Shown here one piece after another: positions 6,965 to 14,098 of a stretch of 64,000 nucleotides of DNA (position 1 is its first letter; every line of letters starts with the position of its first letter). The DNA comes from Bog-473 sp963791995 (GTDB lineage Bacteria; Actinomycetota; Acidimicrobiia; Acidimicrobiales; RAAP-2): NCBI GenBank assembly GCA_963791995.1, contig CAWBUQ010000001.1, forward strand, positions 124,001 to 188,000, given 5' to 3'. Under the pieces are notes generated by a model. The model was not told where the DNA came from. It saw nothing but the letters and a program-made list of their open reading frames with translations, and searched no databases. A program made the position numbers and the translations under genes.

Positions 6965-9306
6965 CGTCCCATCACCGCCCGTGGGGCCTTCACGTCGAAG
7001 GGACCCAGCGGAAGCGGGCGGTGGGAGCCCCCCTCGGCCTTGGCCCAGTGCTCGACATGCCAGCCTCGCCGACGTGCGATGGCCGAGAGCCGCGACTCGG
7101 GATTGACCGCCACGGGGAAGCCGACGGCTTCGAGCATGGCGAGGTCGCTGGCGGAATCCGCGTAGGCGACCGATTCCTCGAGGGACAGGGAATGCTCGGC
7201 CGCGTAGTCGGCCAGAACGATGGCACGTGCCTCTCCGATCGGGGGCAGCGTGGTGAGGTGTCCGGTGAGACGGCCGTTGCGCACTTCCATTTCTGCGCAG
7301 ACGATGTCGTCGAAGAGTGGCCGGATCGGTTCGATGATGAAGTCCAGCGCCCCCGTAATGAGGAGCGTGCGGTGCCCGATCGCCCTGTGTGCGCGGACTC
7401 TGGCGAACCCGTCGGGGAACGACCGGGTCAGTAGCTGGCGGTGGAAGAGCTCCCACGAGTCGTCCCGGAGTCGCTCAATGGGCGCGTCCTCGAAGCGGCG
7501 GTAGAAGGACCGCAGGAAGTCGCCGCGGTCCCGCCGGTCCAGCGCCAGCAGCGACGGTCCCTGGCGTACCAGGTCGGCGACGAAGCGAGCCCGGCGTGAC
7601 GGCGTGAGATGCCGGCTGGCCAGCCAGGCGTACGTGTCGACCACGTTCGACGACATGAGCGTGTGCTCGAGATCGAAGACGGCGAGATGCCGATCGGGCG
7701 AGAGGATGGCGCGGCGCTGTCTGTCCGGGCGCTTGTCGACCACGGATTTGCCTGGCTTCGTGCGCACCCGGGTGTGATCGAGTACCGAGGGCAGGTGGAT
7801 CTCGAGCACGTAGCGGTCCCAGTCGATGACGGCGGGGTCGAACTCGAATCGTGCACCGTCGTCGGCGTCGCCGACCTCACGGAGCTCGAGCAGGTTGTCG
7901 ATTCGGTACCGGGCATCGGTCTCGGTGTACGCGCCGTACAGCTCGACATAGCCGAGCGCGCGTTTTGCCATCACGTGGCGGTCTTCGATGCGAGCGGCCA
8001 GCTGCGCCTGACGGCCACGGATCGGCAAGGCAGTGAGCAGCTTTTCCGCAAACGTCATGACGGTGTCGGCCCGGCGCAGCTGGCGCTGCACCCTTCCGCG
8101 TCCGGGGAACGACCACTCGGGAACGTTGATCGGTTGTCCGCGGTCGTCGTAGAGCGGGTTGCGCTGGAAGAAGCCGGTCGAGAGCTCCACGAGACGCCCG
8201 TAGCGCAGTGGGTTCCGCACGCCCGAAGCCACCTGGTACACCTTGGGCGAGCCAGGTTCAGGTCCCTGTGCTGCGACCGCAAGAATCGCCGCGACGACCA
8301 GGTCGACCGGAATCACGTCAATGATCCCCTCGGGCACGCCGGGGAACTCGGCGAGCAGGCCGCGCGCGTAGGACACGATGATCGGCTCGGCCATCCGGAA
8401 ACCGCGGATCCACCCCGGGCGGGGCTCGGACAGGGCCGACTCGATGATCGATGGCCGCACGAGGCTGATGGGGACCTTGCCCTGCCATTGCTCGACCAGT
8501 GCACGTTCGCCGAGCGCCTTGGTGAAGGGATAGGCGTCCGGCCAACCAAGCGAGATCGCTCGTGCGGTACCCGCCTCGACCAGTTCGTGACTCACCCACT
8601 CCTCGCGCAGCTTCTCCGAACGTGCCGCGATCAGGTGGTCGCCCGCTGCTCCGATCTCACCTCGAGCTTTCTTCGTGAATTCGCGGAGTTTGTCGGGCTT
8701 GCGCGACTCGGCCTGGAGGTCGTCGCGCAGCCGCCGTGCCGACCGCACCTCGTCCTCCCATGGGACTTCGAGTGTGAAGCGGTTCTCGCTGAGCAGTTCT
8801 TCTTTGGCCTCCCCCTGGTGCGTGCTCGCCACATAGGCCGTCGAGACCGCGATGAGGTGTGCAGACGATCCGGAGTCGACGATGGCCGCGGCGACCCGAG
8901 ATGGTCCGAGCAGGTTGATCTCGATTGCCTGCGTGAGGGGGGCGTCGAAGGAAACGGTCGCGGCGGAGTGGATGACCACATCGGCCTCAGCGAGGGCGGC
9001 CTGCCCTGCATCGTCGAGCCCGAGTCCGTCGCGCCCCACGTCGCCGGCCACGGCTCGCACCCGCCGGGCCACCACGTCGGCGAAGTCGTCGCCGAGCTCG
9101 GATCGCAGACGGTCGAAGCAATCGTTCTTGATCACCTCGCGGGCAAGCCTGGCGGCCGCGTCGGCCCGACGGCCGGGGCGGACCAGCACCGTCACATCCG
9201 CCTCGGGCACACAGCGCAGGATGCGCTCGACCAGGGCAGTCCCCAGGAATCCGGTTGCGCCGGTGATGAAGAAGTGCTTCCCACGGAGGTGCCGCTCGAT
9301 GGGCAT
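6961..9306 (-). CDS. Fatty acyl-CoA reductase-like SDR fused to a HAD-IB phosphatase domain
   Basis: A 781-residue fusion. Residues 1-420 form an extended SDR/male-sterility domain of the fatty acyl reductase type: the NAD(P) motif TGATGFLG (15-22), Asp-rich DVVIHSAATVSF (109-120) and the catalytic pair Y259/K263 in YPFTK. Residues about 540-770 form a HAD-IB (SerB-like) domain with motif I VFDLEHTL (542-549), a LLITGALDF motif II and ADSASDLAML as motif IV. The second motif I acid is Glu (D-L-E) where the family normally has Asp. Domain one should reduce an acyl thioester to aldehyde or alcohol; domain two may dephosphorylate or be regulatory. It is the first gene of a four-gene coupled operon, divergent from a TetR regulator 46 bp away. 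Confidence 0.88.
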   Translation of the reverse strand: MPIERHLRGKHFFITGATGFLGTALVERILRCVPEADVTVLVRPGRRADAAARLAREVIKNDCFDRLRSELGDDFADVVARRVRAVAGDVGRDGLGLDDAGQAALAEADVVIHSAATVSFDAPLTQAIEINLLGPSRVAAAIVDSGSSAHLIAVSTAYVASTHQGEAKEELLSENRFTLEVPWEDEVRSARRLRDDLQAESRKPDKLREFTKKARGEIGAAGDHLIAARSEKLREEWVSHELVEAGTARAISLGWPDAYPFTKALGERALVEQWQGKVPISLVRPSIIESALSEPRPGWIRGFRMAEPIIVSYARGLLAEFPGVPEGIIDVIPVDLVVAAILAVAAQGPEPGSPKVYQVASGVRNPLRYGRLVELSTGFFQRNPLYDDRGQPINVPEWSFPGRGRVQRQLRRADTVMTFAEKLLTALPIRGRQAQLAARIEDRHVMAKRALGYVELYGAYTETDARYRIDNLLELREVGDADDGARFEFDPAVIDWDRYVLEIHLPSVLDHTRVRTKPGKSVVDKRPDRQRRAILSPDRHLAVFDLEHTLMSSNVVDTYAWLASRHLTPSRRARFVADLVRQGPSLLALDRRDRGDFLRSFYRRFEDAPIERLRDDSWELFHRQLLTRSFPDGFARVRAHRAIGHRTLLITGALDFIIEPIRPLFDDIVCAEMEVRNGRLTGHLTTLPPIGEARAIVLADYAAEHSLSLEESVAYADSASDLAMLEAVGFPVAVNPESRLSAIARRRGWHVEHWAKAEGGSHRPLPLGPFDVKAPRAVMGR

Positions 9307-9313
9307 CAGAAAT

Positions 9314-9351
9314 GTCTACCACCGTCGACCGAATCTGTCTACCATTTGGTA
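9314..9351. promoter_or_regulatory. Candidate TetR operator between acyl-reductase operon and tetR
   Basis: The 46-bp divergent gap holds a direct repeat GTCTACCA at 9314-9321 and 9337-9344. The second copy runs into an inverted repeat TACCA-TT-TGGTA (9340-9351) that ends directly before the GTG of the tetR gene. Position and symmetry fit an autoregulatory operator controlling both directions. No binding data exist. Confidence 0.4.
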
Positions 9352-9352
9352 A

Positions 9353-9967
9353 GTGACCAGCTCCGAGCCGGGCCTCTCGACCAGTGACCGCATCCTGGAC
9401 GCTGCGCTGTCGTCCTTCGCGAGCAGGGGATACGAGGCGACGTCGCTCGACACCGTGGCCAAGAGCCTGGAGCTGACGAAGCAGTCGATCCTGTACTGGT
9501 TCCCGTCGAAGGACGCGCTCTTGGAAGCTGTCATCGCCCGCAGCGCCGGCGATCTGTCGGCAGCGCTCGAGACCGCGCTGCAAGGCGCCGGCGAGGGGTG
9601 GGGCCGGGTCGAGGCTGTCGTTCGTTCGGTCTTCCGCCTGGCCGCTCGCCAGCCCGAGCTCCTCGGACTGTTGCGCGAGGTCGGACGCCTCGGCCCGCCT
9701 GCCGCAACCCAGATGACGCTGGCCTTGGAGCCACTGGTGCAGCGAGCTTCATCGTTCCTCGAGGCGGAGATGGATGCGGGCACCATGCGTCGCCATGACC
9801 CCCGGCTGCTGCTCCTGGCGATCTACTCCACGGTGATCGGGATGGTGACAGAGGTCGAAGTGCTGCGGGCACTCGGCGAGGAGCCAACTGCCCGGTCCCT
9901 CGTACGACGCCGCGCAGACGTCCTCCAGCTGCTGCGTTCCGCGTTGCTGATTGAGCCGGCGGACTGA
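9353..9967 (+). CDS. TetR/AcrR family transcriptional regulator
   Basis: A 204-residue regulator with an N-terminal helix-turn-helix (about 13-60: ILDAALSSFASRGYEATSL, then the recognition helix near LTKQSILYWFPSKDALLEAV) and a helical ligand-binding domain ending at about 195. GTG start at 9353. The gene is divergent from the acyl-reductase/dehydrogenase/LarA-like/acyltransferase operon, which it probably represses until a lipid-like or acyl-CoA ligand binds. The C-terminal domain lacks a recognised subfamily signature, so the ligand is unknown. Confidence 0.9.
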   Translation: MTSSEPGLSTSDRILDAALSSFASRGYEATSLDTVAKSLELTKQSILYWFPSKDALLEAVIARSAGDLSAALETALQGAGEGWGRVEAVVRSVFRLAARQPELLGLLREVGRLGPPAATQMTLALEPLVQRASSFLEAEMDAGTMRRHDPRLLLLAIYSTVIGMVTEVEVLRALGEEPTARSLVRRRADVLQLLRSALLIEPAD

Positions 9968-9990
9968 TCGCGAAGGCGCCGTCCGTCCGG

Positions 9991-10677
9991 CTACTCCATC
10001 GGCTTCGGTACCTTTTTCCGGGGCGGGGCCTTCGGGGTGTAACGCTTGTTGGCGGTCGGCGGCTTGCGGGTAGCGGGGGTCGCCGATGCTTTGGATCCAG
10101 TCTTCGCCGCCTGGGTGCGGTCGCGGCCGCGGGGCCGGCTGGCGGCCTCCTTGGCGATCAGCTTCGAGTTCGTCGTCCCGTACCGATTGATCCGCCACGC
10201 CCGCAGCATGAACCAGCCGCCGAGAAGGATGAAGACGAAGCCGATCAGTCCGAAGGGCAGCGTGAAGGCGAACCCGATCAGGAAGAGGTCGAACGTGACG
10301 AACGTCCGCTTCCTCTTCCACACGGCCAGGGCCCCGAGGACGCAGAGCACCAGGATGACACCCGCCAGCAGCCACGCATCGGGGGCAACGGCAATGGAGT
10401 TCTTCCCGGCCTTGGTGACCTTGTTGGCCGAGTTGATGTAGATGGCAGCGGCCAGGGCCACGATGGCCGCCAGGATGAGAGCCCATCGAGCGAGCTTCTC
10501 TTCGAGTGGGTCCAACGTGGACATCGCCGCCCTGCGCTTCTCGGGCGGAAGAATCTCGTCGGCGACGCTCGGGGAGGCTGCGCCGCCCGTCGATCTCGGT
10601 CCCGAAAAGCCGCCAAGGAGCCGGGAGCTCCAGCTCTGAGGTTTCTTGCCGCCGTCGTCGGGGGTGGTCCAGGTCAT
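9991..10677 (-). CDS. Hypothetical membrane protein with basic Ala/Lys-rich tail
   Basis: A 228-residue protein. Residues about 1-65 are polar, followed by hydrophobic helices near 66-85 (LILAAIVALAAAIYI), 100-118 (LLAGVILVLCVLGALAVW), and 128-155 (FDLFLIGFAFTLPFGLIGFVFILLGGWFML). The tail from about 175 is strongly basic and rich in K, R, P and T. It probably spans the membrane three or four times with a cytoplasmic basic tail. I do not recognise the family. It is convergent with tetR (23 bp between stops) and lies just before the tRNA gene. Confidence 0.75.
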   Translation of the reverse strand: MTWTTPDDGGKKPQSWSSRLLGGFSGPRSTGGAASPSVADEILPPEKRRAAMSTLDPLEEKLARWALILAAIVALAAAIYINSANKVTKAGKNSIAVAPDAWLLAGVILVLCVLGALAVWKRKRTFVTFDLFLIGFAFTLPFGLIGFVFILLGGWFMLRAWRINRYGTTNSKLIAKEAASRPRGRDRTQAAKTGSKASATPATRKPPTANKRYTPKAPPRKKVPKPME

Positions 10678-10782
10678 GCCGGTCTCAGGGTACCGGTGCG
10701 CATGGGACCTCCCAAATCACCCCAGCTGGCTGGTGGGGAACGCGTGCGGACTACGGTTGTGCTCCGGCAGATGTCCCGGAAG

Positions 10783-10856
10783 GGGCGCTTAGCTCAGCTG
10801 GTTAGAGCGCAGCCTTCACACGGCTGAGGTCGTGGGTTCGAGTCCCGCAGCGCCCA
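10783..10856 (+). tRNA. tRNA-Val (anticodon CAC)
   Basis: A complete cloverleaf can be folded. The acceptor GGGCGCT (10783-10789) pairs with AGCGCCC (10849-10855), followed by discriminator A. The D arm is AGCTCAGCTGGTTAGAGC, the anticodon stem is CAGCC/GGCTG around loop TTCACAC (anticodon CAC), and the T arm is GTGGG-TTCGAGT-CCCGC. CCA is not encoded. The 3' half, from the anticodon loop to the end, is repeated three more times downstream, so this gene is an integration target. Confidence 0.96.
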
Positions 10857-10857
10857 C
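10815..10857 (+). repeat. tRNA-Val 3'-half repeat copy 1 (within the tRNA)
   Basis: The 43-bp segment from the anticodon loop (TTCACACGG) to the base after the discriminator is the reference copy for repeats at 14043, 15848 and 17526. It keeps the functional tRNA sequence and would be the attL/attB end of an integration event. Confidence 0.8.
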
Positions 10858-11341
10858 TCGTTGCCCTCGTCATGAGTTGATGCGAGTGATCGGCGTCAGT
10901 TGCTACGACCGCTGGGACTATTCAACCGCAGATCGCGAGTTGCGCCAGTGGTAATACGTCGACACTTACGCGTCGTTCCCAGTTCGTCATCTGCCCTAGG
11001 GGCGCGAACACCGCCAGTGAGTGCTTGTTCGAGGTGAACTGGGCCGCGTTCGGGTGATCGTTTCGGACGACTACGAGGCACCGCTCGGTCCAAGATGGGA
11101 AGACTTTTCCATCCGTGTGGCCGAGCATGACGTATGGAACCTTGTGGAATTGCTGGCAGAAATGGGTCCCTGAGGCATGCCTCAGCACCAAGCAGGTCGA
11201 GGACTTCAAGGCGTCGGTACGACGCTGGCGGCAGAGTTTGGCAGAGTGGGAGGGAGCGCTGCGCGAAACCGCCCCGGCTTTGGCGCAATTGAACTGGCTT
11301 GTGCCTTCGGGTGGCGACCGGATCGCGTGTTGTGTCGGTTA
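10858..11341. other. Gene-poor stretch with two weak overlapping reading frames
   Basis: No gene can be called with confidence here. A minus-strand frame at 10922-11209 (95 residues, including VFPSWTERCLVVVRNDHPN) and a plus-strand frame beginning at 11115 (WCQ-rich, then VEDFKASVRRWRQSL) overlap in opposite directions. Either could be a real small protein, but neither has a clear ribosome-binding site or recognised domain. Confidence 0.4.
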
Positions 11342-11653
11342 TTACGCAGTGCGCTTGGGATGCGTAGCGGCGTCTGCAACGTCCTTCGCCTCGTCGACGA
11401 CCACATCGACGACTTCGGAGAGCACTCCGCGGCCACCGTTGAATTGCTGGCGCTTCACCGCAACCGAACCCCAGAGGATGCCCATGAGGACGAGTGAACC
11501 GACCCAACAGACCGGTACGAGGAACCCGATCAGACCGAGGATGATCGCTGGCGTCAGCAAAGCCAGTTGTCCAACACCCGGTCGCAAGGGTGGGGTCGCG
11601 GCGCGGTGCCTCAAAAACCTGCCGTCGCTGTCTCTTCTTGGTGTTTGAGCCAT
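11342..11653 (-). CDS. Small hypothetical membrane protein
   Basis: A 103-residue protein. The first 30 residues are polar and basic, followed by a strongly hydrophobic segment at about 31-63 (LALLTPAIILGLIGFLVP, then WVGSLVLMGILWGSVAV) that could form a helical hairpin. The tail is acidic and Val/Asp-rich. The ATG at 11653 has a good ribosome-binding site (GGAG about 6 bp upstream, in TGGAGATGAG), which favours a real gene. It lies in the first segment after tRNA-Val. I do not recognise the family. Confidence 0.6.
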   Translation of the reverse strand: MAQTPRRDSDGRFLRHRAATPPLRPGVGQLALLTPAIILGLIGFLVPVCWVGSLVLMGILWGSVAVKRQQFNGGRGVLSEVVDVVVDEAKDVADAATHPKRTA

Positions 11654-12379
11654 CTCATCTCCATTCCGCGCGATGTCCGTTTAGAGCGCGATACCCACTC
11701 CAAGCGTGTGGCCACCAGAAATCACCCGTTCGGGCGATGTAACTGCCGGGTGGGCTGGGGAAGAGTTAGAACTGACTGCTGGAGTTAATCTCCGCCCCTA
11801 ATGCGGCCACGGTGCCGGCGATTCCTGTCTCGGCAAGCGATGGGGGTCGCTGCGCATCACTCCGGCTTACAAGACAGATCAATACCATTGCGGGCTCCAT
11901 CGATTTGCGATGTTTCGACGGGGCACAAAAGGATCCGCGGCGAGTTTGCTGCGGCATTCCTGACCCGCGGGGCCGTTTCGCGGTCTCGCTATGCGAACCC
12001 ATCTGCGAACCCATCCCCGCCCTGGACGGGGGTCTGGGTCCTCTGCGGTCTGCTCGGGTGGAGGTGTCGCTGGGACACCGAGCAACGCCATTGACCGCCG
12101 ATCTGTGGCGTACCTTCGAAGAGCGCAGCCCAGCCCTCCGGAGAGCGCCAGGCCGGTGCCGGCCACCCCCACTGAGTTGGGCACCGTCGGTCAGCATTCT
12201 GGCGCGATCCCGTCCGGCCCACCATCACCCGATCGGATGAATTTTCGGGCGAGGGTGGTTGGTGGCTGGCACACAGATGGGTGGGCGTCGCGGGTCTACC
12301 GCCTGACCCGGTGGGGCTTTCTGCCATGGAGCTCACCATTGCGATGCCCGAGACCCCCTTGTTACGGGGGGCAGCGACC

Positions 12380-12406
12380 CCGGTCCGGATTTAGCGGGCC
12401 GGGGCC
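12380..12406 (+). terminator. Terminator-like hairpin
   Basis: CCCCGGTCCG pairs with CGGGCCGGGG (one T-G pair) around loop GATTTAG, and is followed by the pyrimidine-rich CCTCTTCATTT. This fits an intrinsic terminator for plus-strand transcription coming from the island's left part. No confident gene ends directly before it. Confidence 0.4.
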
Positions 12407-12556
12407 TCTTCATTTAGAGACTTCACGCGGGCCATGGGACTTGCGTTGAAATTGCGAGGAACCACCCGTTAGGGTGACCCCGCCTCCAGGTCGGACACTT
12501 CACAGTTTGATTGGCTGCCCGCTGCAGTAAACCTGTACCCCAAGCGCAGTCACGGT

Positions 12557-12598
12557 GCGCAGCGACCCCTATCCCTGTCCGGATGGGGGTCGCTGCGC
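12557..12598. repeat. Perfect 13-bp inverted repeat with 16-base loop
   Basis: GCGCAGCGACCCC (12557-12569) and GGGGTCGCTGCGC (12586-12598) form a 13-bp perfect stem. The right arm resembles GGGGGTCGCTGCGC near 11840. There is no T-run, so it is not a typical terminator; a recombination site, element end or structured RNA are alternatives. Confidence 0.6.
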
Positions 12599-12637
12599 GT
12601 CGCGAAAATGTGTGACCACTTCTACCGGCTCTCGCAC

Positions 12638-12997
12638 CTACCAGGCTTCGAGCGCACGGGCATCGACGCGGATGACCGCCGCGAGGTTTTCGATTCGGCT
12701 CTTGACCGCCACGGTGTTCGACTGCAGATTTGTCGCGAGTCCCTGAGCCGTGAAAGCGACCTCGGCGCAGTTATTCAGCATCCGTGCCGTCTGCACCCCA
12801 AGCCCAGAATCTGGACACGGGTTCGCAATCAACCAAGCCATCGCGACCTTCGTGGCTGCGGAGAGCCGATCGGCAGCCGCCAGCATGGTGATGTCATTGA
12901 CTCGCAGGGATCCCGACAGCTGGCGCTCGGCCGCAAGAACAAAGCCAAGGGTCGTGCGTCCTCGTGAGCGCCATTCTGTGGTCGTTTCTGCGGTCAT
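12638..12997 (-). CDS. Hypothetical small helical protein
   Basis: A 119-residue, Ala-rich, probably all-helical protein (AADRLSAATKVAMAWLIANP, then ARMLNNCAEVAFTAQGLATN, then VAVKSRIENLAAVIRVD). Its composition is balanced and unlike an antisense shadow. ATG start at 12997; no strong Shine-Dalgarno is seen. No known domain can be recognised. It lies in the first island segment, so a cargo or remnant gene is possible. Confidence 0.45.
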   Translation of the reverse strand: MTAETTTEWRSRGRTTLGFVLAAERQLSGSLRVNDITMLAAADRLSAATKVAMAWLIANPCPDSGLGVQTARMLNNCAEVAFTAQGLATNLQSNTVAVKSRIENLAAVIRVDARALEAW

Positions 12998-13347
12998 CCG
13001 ATGCGGGCGGGACCGGGAGTTCCCCTGTTGCCGCCCGGGCCGGTCCCACCCAACCGTGATTGTGTCCCCGTTGAAGCGAGTCCCATAGAGCCGTTCGGAC
13101 CCTCAGAATGACAACAATTAGACAACGCCGATCGCCGGGGACTCTCACCTCCCTCGCATTTAGGTGGCGAGCGGCCGGCGTTCCTGAGCAGCAGGACCCA
13201 CGCCGCAATCACCGAATAGGGACAAATCGAGGCTCAACCTGTTCGCCGATTTTGTGCGAGGCCCGTGCTCAGGTTGCGCAATATCCTGACCGGTGCAGGC
13301 GCCACCAGACGCAAGACTTCGGAAATAGTTGTTCATCTGTTGTCCAA

Positions 13348-13527
13348 ATGTCCGTTGCATCTGGCATTCTGCCGCCCGTGTCGGTCACCGAGGGGCAGCA
13401 GCTGTCGCTCTTTGGCGACTATCGCTTCGAATCAGAGCAGCCGGACGCATCGCGCGCCAGGTTGGGACTCGCGCTGATCTTGCTTTCCTGGGTACCGATC
13501 GCTCTACTGATTTGGGCATTTGCGTAA
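13348..13527 (+). CDS. Putative small tail-anchored membrane protein
   Basis: A 59-residue frame, MSVASGILPPVSVTEG..., with polar residues 1-38 followed by a C-terminal hydrophobic helix (LGLALILLSWVPIALLIWAF). GTG 13378 is an alternative start. There is no Shine-Dalgarno or known family. The hydrophobic tail is the only support, so this is tentative. Confidence 0.35.
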   Translation: MSVASGILPPVSVTEGQQLSLFGDYRFESEQPDASRARLGLALILLSWVPIALLIWAFA

Positions 13528-14042
13528 GCCCGAGCTTGAGGGTTAGTTGCGTGAATCCCTGAGCAAGTTCGGCTCCTTCGGCCCGGCTCACTTTGTAGTG
13601 CCAACGAACTTCCCCAAGCCACCACCGCGAGGCAGCCCCGGGCGAGGGGGATGATCAGGCGTGGTGGCCGATTCAGCTTGTTCCATGAGGGGCTGAGCGC
13701 GGACGCATCCGCCTCTGACGACGTGCAATTACTGACGACTCGGTAACGACTCTGAGTTACGTCTGAATAACCGATTCACGGGGGTAGTGAAACGGCCATG
13801 GAGTCCGTGGGCCTCTCTTACTCACTGCGAGCTGGTTCGCGTCTTCGCGATCTCTCCTCTTGGCACGCGGTTGATGAAGGCGCCCCGCAGAAATTGATTG
13901 AGTCGGCTCAAATGTCGTGCGCGATTCGTGCGCGAACAAACGGAATACAACGGGAGTGAGGGGTGTCTTATGGAGTCCGACTATGGGTTCTGCCTGGGCA
14001 TCCCTTTGTTAACCCCAAGTGACAGAAAGCGGCTGGAAGTGA
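13528..14042. other. Intergenic, no gene seen
   Basis: About 515 bases between the small membrane ORF and the second tRNA repeat. Only short frames occur and none has a domain or start signal worth calling. Confidence 0.5.
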
Positions 14043-14085
14043 TTCACACGGCTGAGGTCGTAGGTTCGAGTCCCGCAGCGCCCAC
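14043..14085 (+). repeat. tRNA-Val 3'-half repeat copy 2 (att-like)
   Basis: It matches 42 of 43 bases of the tRNA 3' half (10815-10857); the only change is G to A before GGTTCGAG. The acceptor 5' strand and D arm are absent, so it is not a tRNA gene. It is the best candidate attR of the first segment and lies 13 bases from the stop of the phosphoesterase gene. Confidence 0.85.
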
Positions 14086-14098
14086 AAAATGCGCTTCA

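Larger units (their letters stand above)
11654..12637. other. Non-coding or decayed stretch with hairpins
   Basis: Several reading frames are open on both strands, but they are arginine/proline-rich and lack domains or ribosome-binding sites. The region holds a terminator-like hairpin (12380-12406) and a perfect long inverted repeat (12557-12598). A related GGGGGTCGCTGCGC sequence occurs near 11840, so this may be a decayed repeat-bearing element. Confidence 0.4.

Noticed and set aside
7609..9387. 592-codon open frame antisense to the acyl reductase-HAD gene
   Set aside because: It has the biased composition of a high-GC complementary frame (rich in R, D, G, V, H), with no domain. The minus-strand gene has clear SDR and HAD motifs.
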